DNA of 64,000 bases from Alphaproteobacteria bacterium UBA6411 (GTDB lineage Bacteria > Pseudomonadota > Alphaproteobacteria > CAAGCB01 > CAG-977): the NCBI GenBank assembly GCA_002438565.1, contig DJPN01000010.1, positions 1-64,000 on the forward strand, written 5' to 3'. How positions within the stretch are numbered: position 1 is the first letter of the stretch; the number at the start of each line of letters is the position of its first letter. A model generated the notes under the pieces. That model searched no databases and had not been told where the DNA came from. It saw only the letters and a program-made list of their open reading frames with translations. Shown in pieces: positions 13,581-23,337 of this stretch. The position numbers were made by a program, and so were the translations under genes.

Positions 13581-13616
13581 GCCCATTGACGAACCATAAA
13601 ATCCCATGCTATCCCA
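13581..13616 (-). promoter_or_regulatory. MraZ operator and dcw promoter region
   Basis: On the minus strand four boxes follow each other: TGGGA (13616-13612), TGGGA (13606-13602), TGGTT (13596-13592), TGGGC (13585-13581), spaced 10, 10 and 11 bases. This is the TGGGN-N5 array bound by MraZ, which represses its own operon. A plus-strand TTGACG (13586-13591) with TATCCC 18 bases on overlaps the boxes and could be the promoter. The rest of the 319-base gap 13374-13692 holds no gene that I can support. Confidence 0.75.
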
Positions 13617-13692
13617 TAAGAGTCCACAGGGCAAAATTTGCCTACCAAACCAGAAGTTTGGAAAAAGGACGGAACGAAAGGGGTTTTGACAC

Positions 13693-14172
13693 ATGCCGAA
13701 GACTGACAGAAAATACAGTCTGTTTCTCGACACCACTTTGAACAAAGTGGACGCCAAAGGGCGCGTGTCCATCCCTGCGGATTTTCGGGCTTTGCTGGAA
13801 CAAAAGGAAACGCAGCTGACGGCGTTCAGATCGTTCAACCAGCCGTGCATTGAATGTCGCACGTCCGAAATGATGGAAAAAATGGCGAACGACATCGAAA
13901 GCTCTTTTGACGCTTTTTCCGACGAACAAAACGACTTGACCGATTTGATTTTCGCGGATGCCAAGGAATTTCCGTTCGATTCGACGGGGCGCATCGTTTT
14001 GACCGAAAAACTGTTGAAACACGCGGGCATTACGGACAAAGCCCTGTTTGTCGGCAAAGGCAAAACGTTCCAGATTTGGAATCCCGACACTTACGAAGAA
14101 TTGGCGGCAAAACGCCGCGAACAGGCGCTTGCCAAACACTTCAAGCTGAAAAACGGGGGAAGCGATGACTGA
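13693..14172 (+). CDS. mraZ: transcriptional regulator MraZ
   Basis: 159 residues, with two SpoVT/AbrB-like halves. The first motif, DAKGRVSIPADFRALL, is near residue 18. The second, DSTGRIVLTEKLLKHAGI, is near 97. It binds TGGGN boxes upstream of itself, and four such boxes are present at 13581-13616. First gene of the division and cell-wall cluster; overlaps rsmH by eight bases. Confidence 0.95.
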   Translation: MPKTDRKYSLFLDTTLNKVDAKGRVSIPADFRALLEQKETQLTAFRSFNQPCIECRTSEMMEKMANDIESSFDAFSDEQNDLTDLIFADAKEFPFDSTGRIVLTEKLLKHAGITDKALFVGKGKTFQIWNPDTYEELAAKRREQALAKHFKLKNGGSDD

Positions 14173-15097
14173 AAAAGCTCCGCATATTCCCGTTTTGTTA
14201 AACGAAGTCATCGAAAACATCGCGCCCAAGGACGGCGGCGTTTACGTTGACGGCACGTTCGGCGCGGGCGGTTATACCCGTGCGGTTCTGGATGCTGCAA
14301 ACTGCACCGTTTACGCCATCGACCGCGATCCCGACGCGATTCGCGAAGGGCAAAAGCTGGTCGACGCTTACAAAGGACGCCTGCGTCTGCTGCACGGCAC
14401 GTTCGGCGAAATGGCGGATTTGGTTCGCGGCGAAGGCGTCGATTTCGTTAACGGCGTGATGCTGGATATCGGCGTGTCCTCAATGCAAATCGACCGTGCC
14501 GAACGCGGTTTTTCTTTCCAAAAGGACGGCGCGCTGGATATGCGGATGAGCCAAAACGGCCTGTCCGCCGCAGATATTTTAAACACGTTCAGCGAACGCG
14601 AGATTGCCGACATTATCTATAAATACGGCGAAGAACGCTTTTCCCGCCGCATTGCCGCCGCCGTTGTCGAACGCCGCAAAGCCGCCCCTTTCAAAACGAC
14701 TTTGGAATTTGCCGATTTGATTCGCCGCACCGTCCCGCACAAACGCGAGGATATCGACCCCGCGACCCGCAGTTTTCAAGCCTTGCGAATCTATGTGAAC
14801 GACGAATTGGGACAGCTGGAAAACGGTTTGTCCGCCGCTCACGCCCTGTTGAAGTCGGGCGGCAGAATGGCGGTTGTGTCCTTTCATTCGCTGGAAGACC
14901 GCATCGTCAAAACCTTTATGCAGGAAAAAAGCGGCAAAACCGCCAATCCGTCGCGCTATATGCCGGTTGTCGAAAAACAGGCGGCGACTTTGAAAATTCT
15001 GACAAAAAAACCGGTTTTGCCGACCGAATCCGAAACGAACTTCAACCCCCGTGCACGCTCCGCCCGCTTGCGCGTTGCCGAAAAAGCGGAGGGCTGA
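14165..15097 (+). CDS. rsmH: 16S rRNA (cytosine1402-N4)-methyltransferase
   Basis: 310 residues. SAM-binding motif VDGTFGAGGYTRAVLD lies near residue 28. Family-specific segments include GVSSMQIDRAERGFSF, RTVPHKREDIDPATRSFQALRI and SFHSLEDRIVKTFM. It methylates C1402 in the ribosomal decoding centre. Overlaps mraZ and is followed by ftsL after one base, as in most proteobacteria. Confidence 0.97.
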   Translation: MTEKAPHIPVLLNEVIENIAPKDGGVYVDGTFGAGGYTRAVLDAANCTVYAIDRDPDAIREGQKLVDAYKGRLRLLHGTFGEMADLVRGEGVDFVNGVMLDIGVSSMQIDRAERGFSFQKDGALDMRMSQNGLSAADILNTFSEREIADIIYKYGEERFSRRIAAAVVERRKAAPFKTTLEFADLIRRTVPHKREDIDPATRSFQALRIYVNDELGQLENGLSAAHALLKSGGRMAVVSFHSLEDRIVKTFMQEKSGKTANPSRYMPVVEKQAATLKILTKKPVLPTESETNFNPRARSARLRVAEKAEG

Positions 15098-15098
15098 A

Positions 15099-15419
15099 AT
15101 GTCGCGTTTTGTTTTAATCATGATGTTTGCGGCCATGGCGACGGGCATGTTCGTCATCAAAAACCGCGTTATCGGCTTGGAAAACGAACTCTCAGCCGTC
15201 AATGCGCAAATCCGCGCCGACCAAAAAGCCATTCATGTTTTAAAAGCCGAATGGACTTATCTGAACGATCCTCAGCGGATTCGGACTTTAAGCGAACGTC
15301 ACGCCGCCATGAAACCGATTACCGGCGAACGGATTATTTCGTTTGCGGCCATTCCTTTTAAAAACAAACAGGCGGAAACGGGCTTGATTCGCGTTTCCTA
15401 CGCCTCCGCGCGGGAGTAA
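15099..15419 (+). CDS. ftsL: cell division protein FtsL
   Basis: 106 residues from the ATG at 15099, one base after the rsmH stop. A membrane helix (about 3 to 21, with FVLIMMFAAMATGMFVI) is followed by a coiled coil and the L-NDPQRIRTLSERH segment typical of FtsL. It bridges divisome proteins FtsB and FtsI/FtsW. Recognised mainly by architecture and position between rsmH and ftsI. Confidence 0.85.
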   Translation: MSRFVLIMMFAAMATGMFVIKNRVIGLENELSAVNAQIRADQKAIHVLKAEWTYLNDPQRIRTLSERHAAMKPITGERIISFAAIPFKNKQAETGLIRVSYASARE

Positions 15420-15423
15420 GCCC

Positions 15424-17160
15424 ATGTTCGGTTCTCCCAAGCAAAACGTTTTGACGTACCGCCCCGGACAGGAATTGCCGCTGCCCGAACGGTTTCGTTT
15501 CTCGGACAAACATTCCAGCCAAACACTGGAAGCGGGCAAAGGCCGTCTGCTGCTCACAATGTTGGGATTTTGCGCGGCGTTTCTGATTGTCGGCGTACGG
15601 TTGTGCGATGTTTCCCTGCGCGGAGTTTCCGCCGAAATCCGCCGCGAAGAAAAACCGCAAACCCGCGCCGTCGAAATCAAAATGGAACGCGCCGACATCA
15701 CCGACCGCAACGGCGTCGTTTTGGCGACCAGCCTGCCGTCCGCGGATTTGTACATCGACACGGACAATTTGAAAAAGCCCGAAACGCTTGCCGCGGCTTT
15801 GGCGGAAACCCTGCCCGACGTGAAATACAAACCTTTGCTTAAAAAGCTCAAAAGCGGCAAAAAATTCGTGTACGTCAAGCGCAATTTGATTCCCCGCGAA
15901 CTTTACGAAGCCAACCGCCTGGGCTTTCCCCAACTGAATTTTGAAACAAAGGAAATGCGCATCTATCCCCAAGGCGCCCTGTTCGCGCATGTTTTGGGAT
16001 CGACGGATATCGACAACAACGGCATTTCCGGCATTGAAAAAGCGTTCAATAAAAAACTGTCGCAGGACAAGGAAAACATCCGCTTGTCTTTGGACGTCGG
16101 GATTCAATCGTCCATCCGCACGGTTTTGATGGAAAACATCGAAAAATACTCGGCGGAAGGGGCGGCAGCCATTTTAATGAACGCGAAAACGGGCGAAATC
16201 GTGTCCATGGTGTCGCTGCCCGACTATGATCCGAACAATTTGAAAAACGCCGCGAAAAATCAGATGTTCAACGCGGCGACTCTTGGCGTTTACGAAGTCG
16301 GTTCGGTCATGAAAATGTTTAACACCGCAATCGGACTGGAAACCAAGAAAATCAAAGCAACCGACACGATTGACGCGTCGCGTCCCGTCGTTCTGGCCAA
16401 CTACACCATTCAAGACGTGCCCAAACTGCGCCGTGAACTCAGCGTGCCGGAAATCATGATTCATTCGTCCAACATCGGATCGGCGAAAATCGCTTTGGCG
16501 GTCGGCGCGGAAAAACAGCGGGAATATCTGAAAAAATTCGGCTTTTTCAATGCGCCTCAAATCGAACTGCCTGAAAAAGGGCGTCCGCTGTATCCGTCGA
16601 CATGGCGCGACGTCAGCACGGCAACCATCGGTTACGGCTACGGACTGTCCGTATCACCCCTGCATGTCGTCGCGGCGGCGGCGGCGGTCGTCAACGGCGG
16701 CGTCTATCATGCGCCGACTTTGCTTTCCCGCCGCTTCAATCAAGAAAATATCGGTCATCGCGTCATTTCTGACAAGACATCCAGAACAATGCGCGCTATT
16801 ATGCGCGAAGTCGTCATCAAAGGTTCGGGTCGGCGTGCGAACGTCGCGGGATTCGAGGTCGGCGGCAAAACGGGTTCCGCGCGCAAACTGGTCAACGGAA
16901 AGTATGTCGAAGGCTCCTTGCGCACGTCGTTTTTGTCGGCTTTTCCGATGGACGATCCGCAGTATGTTTTGATGGTTATGCTTGATTCGCCCAAGAAAAT
17001 CAAAGAAACCTACTACTTGAACACCGCGGCGTGGAACGCCGTGCCGACGGCTGAACAGATTATTACGACGGTTGCGCCGCAACTGGGAATCATGCCCCGT
17101 CCGTTCGATCCCAAACGCGAAGCGCCGTACGTCAAAGCGGCTTTAGAAGCGCAGGACTGA
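15424..17160 (+). CDS. ftsI: peptidoglycan D,D-transpeptidase FtsI (PBP3)
   Basis: 578 residues. One membrane anchor near 42 to 64, a pedestal domain, then the transpeptidase domain with the SxxK serine in GSVMKMF (about residue 297), SSN in HSSNIGSAKI, and KTG in GGKTGSARK. It cross-links septal peptidoglycan in partnership with FtsW, encoded 4 kb downstream. Four-base gap from ftsL. Confidence 0.95.
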   Translation: MFGSPKQNVLTYRPGQELPLPERFRFSDKHSSQTLEAGKGRLLLTMLGFCAAFLIVGVRLCDVSLRGVSAEIRREEKPQTRAVEIKMERADITDRNGVVLATSLPSADLYIDTDNLKKPETLAAALAETLPDVKYKPLLKKLKSGKKFVYVKRNLIPRELYEANRLGFPQLNFETKEMRIYPQGALFAHVLGSTDIDNNGISGIEKAFNKKLSQDKENIRLSLDVGIQSSIRTVLMENIEKYSAEGAAAILMNAKTGEIVSMVSLPDYDPNNLKNAAKNQMFNAATLGVYEVGSVMKMFNTAIGLETKKIKATDTIDASRPVVLANYTIQDVPKLRRELSVPEIMIHSSNIGSAKIALAVGAEKQREYLKKFGFFNAPQIELPEKGRPLYPSTWRDVSTATIGYGYGLSVSPLHVVAAAAAVVNGGVYHAPTLLSRRFNQENIGHRVISDKTSRTMRAIMREVVIKGSGRRANVAGFEVGGKTGSARKLVNGKYVEGSLRTSFLSAFPMDDPQYVLMVMLDSPKKIKETYYLNTAAWNAVPTAEQIITTVAPQLGIMPRPFDPKREAPYVKAALEAQD

Positions 17161-17188
17161 AACACTCCTGCGGCAAGGAGAAAAAAAC

Positions 17189-20026
17189 GTGCAACTGACA
17201 GACCTTTTACGCAAAGCAAACATCCCTTATTCGGGCGCGGATTGCCCTATTGACGGATTGACCGCGGATTCCAGAAAAGTCGGCAAGAACTTTTTGTTCG
17301 CCGCCCTGCCCGGCGTCAAGGCTGACGGAACGGCTTTTCTGGCCGACGCGAAAGAATCCGGCGCGGTTGCGGCTTTGGTTCCCGAATCGGCCGAAAATCT
17401 GCCCGACAACGGCTTGATTTATGTCAAGGTTGCCGACGCGCGCAAAGCTTTGGCTTTGATTGCCGCCGCGTTTTACGGCAAACAGCCCGAAACGGCGGTG
17501 TGCGTCACAGGCACGAACGGCAAAACGTCCACGGCGAACTTCTGCCGCCAGATTTGGGATTTTCTGGGCAAAAAGGGCGCAAGCGTCGGCACTTTGGGCG
17601 TTTTGACATCCGAATTCGCAACATACGGCTCTTTGACCACGCCCGATTCGGTAACGCTTCACGCGGAATTGAAAGATTTGGCGGACAAAGGCTACAATCA
17701 TCTGGCGTTTGAAGCCTCGTCCCACGGCATTGAGCAGCACCGCATCGACGGCGTGAACATCGCCGCGGCGGGCTTTACGAACATCACGCGCGATCATTTG
17801 GATTATCACAAAACAATGGAAAACTATCTGGCGGCGAAGCTTGGTCTGTTTGACCGCCCGCTGTCGACGAAAACCGTTGTTTTGAACGCAGACATTCCCG
17901 AATACGGCCGTATCGCCGATTATTGCAGACAGCGCGGCTTGACGGTTCTCGACTACGGCAAAAAAGCCAAAGCTTTGCGGTTGGTTTCCGCGCGCCATGA
18001 AACAAACGGCCAGCATTTGGAGCTGGAAATTCTGGGCAAGCCGTATTCCGTTCACCTGCCTCTGGCAGGAACGTTCCAAGCGATGAACGCCCTGTGCGCC
18101 TTGGGTTTGGTTCTGGCAACGGGCGAAGACGCCGATATGTGTGTCAAAGCCCTTGAAACGCTGAAAGGCGCGCCGGGGCGTCTGGAACACGTCGCCGACC
18201 GCAAAAACGGCGCGGCGGTGTATGTCGATTACGCGCACACGCCCGACGCTTTGGAAACCGTTCTGAACGCCTTGCGCCCGCACACGAAAAACCGCCTGTG
18301 CGTCGTATTCGGCTGCGGCGGCGATCGCGATCCCGGGAAACGTCCGCAAATGGGCGCGATTTGCAACGCTTTGGCGGATGTGGTTTATGTTACGGACGAC
18401 AACCCCCGTTCCGAAGAACCCGCCGTCATCCGTGCCGCGATTTTGCCCGCCTGCCCCAAAGGCATCAACGTCGGCAACCGCGCTTTGGCGATTGAAGAAG
18501 CCGTTAAACAACTGGAATCGGGCGACATTCTGGTCGTCGCGGGCAAAGGTCACGAAACGGGACAGCTGATTAAAGGCGTCATGCATCCCTTTGACGACCG
18601 CGAAGAAGTCCGCAAAGCCATTGCTTTGGCGGATACGCCGCTGTGGACGGCGGAAGCCGTGGCGCATGCAACGAACGGACGCGCGGGCAGCGATTTTGCG
18701 ATAACGGGAATTTCGATTGATTCGCGCACGGTCAAAGCGGGCGATTTGTACATCGCTTTAATCGGCGAACGTCTGGACGGACACGATTTCGTCGCGCAGG
18801 CCTTGAAAAAAGGCGCGGCGGGCGTATTGGTATCGAAATTGCCCGAAAACGTTCCGCTGGAACAGGTCATTCTGGTTTCCGACACAACCAAGGCGTTGAA
18901 AGATTTGGCGGCCGCCGCGCGCGCCAGAACAACCGCGAAAGTCATCGGCATTACGGGCAGTTCGGGAAAAACCAGCACAAAGGAAATGCTGAAAATCGCG
19001 CTGTCCTCCGTCGGACGGACGCACACGACAATGGGCAATCTGAACAACAACATCGGCTTGCCTTTGACGCTGGCGCGCATGCCCGAAAAAACGGATTTCG
19101 CCGTGATTGAAATGGGCATCAGCCACGCGGGCGAAATGGCGGAGCTGACCGCTTTGACCCGCCCCGACATCGCCGTCATCACGATGATTGGCTCGGCACA
19201 TCACGAATACTTCAAAACCCCCGACGACACCGCCCTTGCCAAAGCCGAAATTTTCGAAGGCATGACCGACAAAGGCATCGTGTTTTTGAACGCGGACAAC
19301 CCGCAGTTTGAATTGCTGGCGAAAGAAGCCAAAAAAGCGGGATTGACGGACATCCGCACGTTCGGCACGCGCGCCGAAAACAGCGTCGGATTGATTTATT
19401 GCGCGGAAACAGCGGACGAAACGCCCGTTACCGCCCGCGTCGAACCCGCGCGCTATTCCTACATTCTGCATCTGCCCGGGAAACATCAAGTGATGAACAG
19501 CCTTGCCGTTGTCGGCGTTTTGGACGTTTTGGGCGTCGATATGGCATCGGCTTTGCAAAGTTTGAGCCGCCTGTATCCGACGGCGGGACGCGGCAAGCGT
19601 TACACTTTGCCTTGTGCGGGCGGCGAGTTTATGCTGATTGACGACGCCTACAACGCCAATCCCGAATCCATGGCCGCGGGACTGGAAGTGCTCGGCACGC
19701 TTGAACCCGAAAAAGGCGGACGCCGCATTGCCGTTTTGGGCGATATGCTGGAATTGGGCGGCGAATCGGAAGCCCTGCACTTGGGATTGAAAAAAAGTCT
19801 GGAAGACAACGCCGTCGACCTGCTGTTCGCGGCAGGCGAGCAAACCGGAAAACTGTTCGACAGCATGCCCGCCGAAAATCAAGGCGCAAAAGCCTTGACT
19901 TCCGCGGAATTGGCGGATACCGTCGCGCAATCCGTCCGCCCCGGCGACATTGTGTTCGTCAAAGGGTCGTTCGGCAGCAAAATGACGCTGATTGTCGAAA
20001 AACTGAAAAATATGAACAACGGGTAA
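17189..20026 (+). CDS. murEF: MurE-MurF fusion (UDP-MurNAc tripeptide synthetase / pentapeptide synthetase)
   Basis: 945 residues in one uninterrupted frame. Residues 1 to about 480 are MurE: ATP loop TGTNGKTSTANF near 108, and DDNPRSEEP near 407, the signature for meso-diaminopimelate as substrate. Residues about 485 to 945 are MurF: ATP loop ITGSSGKTSTKEM near 590 and DDAYNANPESM near 815. The enzyme would add meso-DAP and then D-Ala-D-Ala to the wall precursor. In most bacteria these are separate adjacent genes. Start is GTG 17189 behind AAGGAGAAAAAAAC. Fusion of neighbours is seen directly; a substrate-channelling advantage is speculation. Confidence 0.95.
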   Translation: MQLTDLLRKANIPYSGADCPIDGLTADSRKVGKNFLFAALPGVKADGTAFLADAKESGAVAALVPESAENLPDNGLIYVKVADARKALALIAAAFYGKQPETAVCVTGTNGKTSTANFCRQIWDFLGKKGASVGTLGVLTSEFATYGSLTTPDSVTLHAELKDLADKGYNHLAFEASSHGIEQHRIDGVNIAAAGFTNITRDHLDYHKTMENYLAAKLGLFDRPLSTKTVVLNADIPEYGRIADYCRQRGLTVLDYGKKAKALRLVSARHETNGQHLELEILGKPYSVHLPLAGTFQAMNALCALGLVLATGEDADMCVKALETLKGAPGRLEHVADRKNGAAVYVDYAHTPDALETVLNALRPHTKNRLCVVFGCGGDRDPGKRPQMGAICNALADVVYVTDDNPRSEEPAVIRAAILPACPKGINVGNRALAIEEAVKQLESGDILVVAGKGHETGQLIKGVMHPFDDREEVRKAIALADTPLWTAEAVAHATNGRAGSDFAITGISIDSRTVKAGDLYIALIGERLDGHDFVAQALKKGAAGVLVSKLPENVPLEQVILVSDTTKALKDLAAAARARTTAKVIGITGSSGKTSTKEMLKIALSSVGRTHTTMGNLNNNIGLPLTLARMPEKTDFAVIEMGISHAGEMAELTALTRPDIAVITMIGSAHHEYFKTPDDTALAKAEIFEGMTDKGIVFLNADNPQFELLAKEAKKAGLTDIRTFGTRAENSVGLIYCAETADETPVTARVEPARYSYILHLPGKHQVMNSLAVVGVLDVLGVDMASALQSLSRLYPTAGRGKRYTLPCAGGEFMLIDDAYNANPESMAAGLEVLGTLEPEKGGRRIAVLGDMLELGGESEALHLGLKKSLEDNAVDLLFAAGEQTGKLFDSMPAENQGAKALTSAELADTVAQSVRPGDIVFVKGSFGSKMTLIVEKLKNMNNG

Positions 20027-20032
20027 TCTGTT

Positions 20033-21118
20033 ATGCTTTACAACCTGCTTTATCCTCTGTCCGCACAATATTCGTTTTTGAACATTTTTAAATATCTGAC
20101 GTTCAGAACGGGCGGCGCGATTTTTACGGCTTTGATTGTGTGCTTTATCATCGGACCGATGCTGATTCACTGGCTGAAAGACAAACAGCACTGCTGCCAG
20201 CCGATTCGCACGGACGGCCCCGAAACCCATTTGAAAAAACAGGGGACGCCGACGATGGGCGGGCTGATGATTCTGGCTTCTCTGGCCGTTTCAACCGTGT
20301 TGTGGGCGGATTGGAAAAGCGCGTATGTCTGGCTGGTTTTGGGATTGACGCTGTGCTTCGGCGTTATCGGTTTTGCGGACGATTATCTGAAAGTGTCGCG
20401 CAAAAGCTCGGGCGGCATGCGCGGCAAATTAAAACTGCTTTGCGAATTCGCGGTTGCGGGTTTTGTCGCATGGTATATGACGAAAATCACGGCCGCCCCG
20501 ACGGCAACGACGCTGACTTTTCCGTTCTTTAAAAACTGGGCGGTCAATCTGTGTTGGGCGTATCTGCCGTTTGCGATGTTCGTCATCGTCGGATCGGCGA
20601 ACGCCGTCAATCTGACAGACGGACTGGACGGACTGGCAACAGTTCCCATGATGATTGCTTCCGCCGTGTTTATGATTATCAGCTATATTGCGGGACACGC
20701 GGCTTTCGCGGCGTATCTGCAGCTTCCCTACATCGCGGGTTCGGGCGAGCTGGCTGTGTTTTGCGGTGCGCTTATCGGCGCGGGAATGGGATTTTTGTGG
20801 TTCAACGCGCCGCCCGCCAAAATCTTTATGGGAGACACGGGATCGCTGGCTTTGGGCGGGGCTTTGGGCGCACTGAGCGTCGCGACCAAACACGAAATCG
20901 TGTTGGCGATTGCGGGCGGCCTGTTCGTCGCAGAAACCCTGTCCGTCATCATCCAAGTTCTGGCGTACAAAACGACGCACCACCGCGTTTTCAAAATGGC
21001 GCCGCTGCACCATCACTTTGAAAAACTGGGATGGTCGGAACTGACCGTCGTCGTCCGTTTTTGGATTGTCGCCATGATTTTGGGGTTAATCGCCCTGTCC
21101 ACTTTAAAAATCCGATAA
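20033..21118 (+). CDS. mraY: phospho-MurNAc-pentapeptide transferase
   Basis: 361 residues with about ten membrane helices. Motifs: DGPETHLKKQGTPTMGG near residue 62, ADDYLKVSRK near 115 with the catalytic Asp pair, NAVNLTDGLDGLA near 190, and MAPLHHHFE near 320. It makes lipid I on the inner face of the membrane. It is followed three bases later by ftsW; murD, normally between them, is missing. Confidence 0.97.
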   Translation: MLYNLLYPLSAQYSFLNIFKYLTFRTGGAIFTALIVCFIIGPMLIHWLKDKQHCCQPIRTDGPETHLKKQGTPTMGGLMILASLAVSTVLWADWKSAYVWLVLGLTLCFGVIGFADDYLKVSRKSSGGMRGKLKLLCEFAVAGFVAWYMTKITAAPTATTLTFPFFKNWAVNLCWAYLPFAMFVIVGSANAVNLTDGLDGLATVPMMIASAVFMIISYIAGHAAFAAYLQLPYIAGSGELAVFCGALIGAGMGFLWFNAPPAKIFMGDTGSLALGGALGALSVATKHEIVLAIAGGLFVAETLSVIIQVLAYKTTHHRVFKMAPLHHHFEKLGWSELTVVVRFWIVAMILGLIALSTLKIR

Positions 21119-21121
21119 CAA

Positions 21122-22252
21122 ATGAAAACAACGATTGCCAGAACGGATAACAGCGTTTTCGGGCGGTGGTGGTGGACCATCGACCGCCCTTTGCTGGCAA
21201 TGCTGTTCGTTTTGTTCGGCATCGGCATCGTGCTGACATTTTCGGCAACTCCCGCGATTGCCAAGCATTTAAATCTGGATATTTATTTCCTTATCCGGCA
21301 TCAAGTCGTGTTTATGATTCTGTCGGTGCTGTTGATGACAGGCATTTCCATTCAATCGCCGAAAACAATCCGCCTTATCAGTCTGGCGACCATGGCGGCA
21401 ATGCTGGTTTGTCTGGTTCTGGTGCTGGTTCACGGCACGCAAATCAAAGGCGCGTCGCGCTGGATTCGCATTTTCGGCGTTTCATTGCAGCCGTCGGAGT
21501 TTGCAAAACCCGCCTTTGCCGTCGTTGCGGCCTGGCTGATTTCCTTGGGCAAGTCCAACCCGCATGTCAAAGGCACGCTTTGGACGGCGGGATTGTACGT
21601 TGTTTTAATCGGATTGCTGATAAAACAGCCCGATTTCGGCATGGTGCTGACGGTCAGCGTGATTTTCGGCATCGAACTGTTTTTAAGCGGCCTGCCGATG
21701 TCGTGGATTTCAGCCTTGATGCTGATCGGCGGAATCGGTTCGACCTCCGCCTATTTCCTTCTGCCGCACGTCCAAGCGCGCGTCGACCGGTTTTTAAATC
21801 CGGAATCGGGGGATACGTTCCAAGTCCGCACCGCATTTGAAGCGATTAAAAACGGCGGCTTGTTCGGCACGGGACCGGGGGAAGGCACGGTTAAAAATAT
21901 TCTGCCCGACGCGCATACGGACTTTGTGCTGGCTGTCGCGGCGGAAGAATTCGGATTAATCGTCACCCTATTTGTCGTCGGCATTTTCGCAGCGATTGTC
22001 TACCGCGGATTTTTATTGATTTTGACCAAAGACAAAAACCTGTTCACTTTGCTGGCCGTGTCGGGATTGCTGACGCAATTCGGCATGCAGGCTTTGGTCA
22101 ATATGGCTTCGACGCTGAGCTTGATTCCCACCAAAGGAATGACTTTGCCGTTTGTTTCGTACGGCGGCTCTTCTTTGTTGTCGCTGGGTTTCGCAATGGG
22201 CATGGTTTTGGGACTGACGCGCAGCACGAATACGGGAAAGGATACACCATGA
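21122..22252 (+). CDS. ftsW: septal peptidoglycan polymerase FtsW (SEDS)
   Basis: 376 residues, about ten membrane helices, SEDS family. Recognisable segments are GASRWIRIFGVSLQPSEFAK near 105, LNPESGDTFQ near 225, ERGFGPGEG-like GTGPGEGTVK near 252, EEFGL near 277, and PTKGMTLPFVSYGGSSL near 340. It polymerises glycan strands at the septum with FtsI. Overlaps murG by ATGA. Confidence 0.95.
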   Translation: MKTTIARTDNSVFGRWWWTIDRPLLAMLFVLFGIGIVLTFSATPAIAKHLNLDIYFLIRHQVVFMILSVLLMTGISIQSPKTIRLISLATMAAMLVCLVLVLVHGTQIKGASRWIRIFGVSLQPSEFAKPAFAVVAAWLISLGKSNPHVKGTLWTAGLYVVLIGLLIKQPDFGMVLTVSVIFGIELFLSGLPMSWISALMLIGGIGSTSAYFLLPHVQARVDRFLNPESGDTFQVRTAFEAIKNGGLFGTGPGEGTVKNILPDAHTDFVLAVAAEEFGLIVTLFVVGIFAAIVYRGFLLILTKDKNLFTLLAVSGLLTQFGMQALVNMASTLSLIPTKGMTLPFVSYGGSSLLSLGFAMGMVLGLTRSTNTGKDTP

Positions 22253-23337
22253 CGGATACTTACGTTTTAACGGCGGGCGGCACGGGCGGCCATGTTTTCC
22301 CCGCACAAGCTCTGGCGACCGAATTGACCAAGCGCGGCCATGCCGTCTGCTTTATCACGGACAGACGCGGCAATTCGTTTTCGGGACAGTTTCCGCAAAG
22401 CAAGGAATACCGCGTGTTTGCGGGGGCTTATGCGAATTTAAGCAAAATCCGCAAAATCAAAGCGTTAATGCTGATGGCGTTCGGCATTTTGCAATGTTTG
22501 TTCATCCTGCGCAAAGTCAACCCCAAAGCCGTCGTCGGCTTCGGCGGATACGCCTCTTTTCCCGCCGCGTTCGCCGCGGGAATTTTGGGAATCCCCCTTG
22601 TCCTGCATGAACAAAACAGCGTGTTGGGCGGGGCAAACCGGGTTTTGGCGAAACGGGCCAGCTTGATAGCCACGACCTTTCCGAACGTCGCAAAAATCCC
22701 CGCCAAGCTGAAAACGGCCTATACGGGCGTTCCCGTCCGTCACGCGATTCTGGCGTTGGGAAACGTGCCGTACCAAGCCCCCGCCGACACGTTCGATTTG
22801 CTGATTTTCGGCGGATCGCAAGGCGCGCATATTTTAAGCGAAGTGATTCCCGAGGCCTTGAAAGCCCTGCCCGTTTCCGTCAAGTACCGCTTGACCGTCG
22901 CCCAACAGGCGCGCCCCGCCGACCTGCCCGCTTTGGAACAGGCGTACGCCGACAGCGGATTGAAAGTCGAACTCGCCCCGTTTTTTTCGGATATGGATAA
23001 ACGCTTGGCGAAAGCAAGCCTTGTCATCTGCCGCGCGGGCGCGTCCACCATCGCCGAACTGACCGCCGCGGGACGCCCCGCCCTCATCGTTCCGATTTTG
23101 CGTTCCCCCGACGCGCACCAGCTGCATAACGCCGAGTTTATGAGCAAAAACAATGCCGCTTTTTTAATTGAAGAACCCGATTTCACCCCCGAAAAACTGA
23201 CGGCGTTAATTACGGAATTGTTTAACGACGCAAAAAAGCTTATAACTGTAGCCGACAATGCAAAACTTTTGGCTAAGCCCGACGCGGCGACGCTGTTGGC
23301 CGACGCCGTTATCGAAACAGGAAACGCAAAACAATGA
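22249..23337 (+). CDS. murG: UDP-GlcNAc:lipid I N-acetylglucosaminyltransferase
   Basis: 362 residues. N-terminal GGTGGHVFPAQALA (lipid I side) near residue 8, and the C-terminal donor-binding region with FGGSQGAHILSEVIP near 187 and CRAGASTIAELTAAGRPALIVP near 263. It completes lipid II. ATGA overlap with both neighbours indicates tight coupling. Confidence 0.97.
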   Translation: MTDTYVLTAGGTGGHVFPAQALATELTKRGHAVCFITDRRGNSFSGQFPQSKEYRVFAGAYANLSKIRKIKALMLMAFGILQCLFILRKVNPKAVVGFGGYASFPAAFAAGILGIPLVLHEQNSVLGGANRVLAKRASLIATTFPNVAKIPAKLKTAYTGVPVRHAILALGNVPYQAPADTFDLLIFGGSQGAHILSEVIPEALKALPVSVKYRLTVAQQARPADLPALEQAYADSGLKVELAPFFSDMDKRLAKASLVICRAGASTIAELTAAGRPALIVPILRSPDAHQLHNAEFMSKNNAAFLIEEPDFTPEKLTALITELFNDAKKLITVADNAKLLAKPDAATLLADAVIETGNAKQ

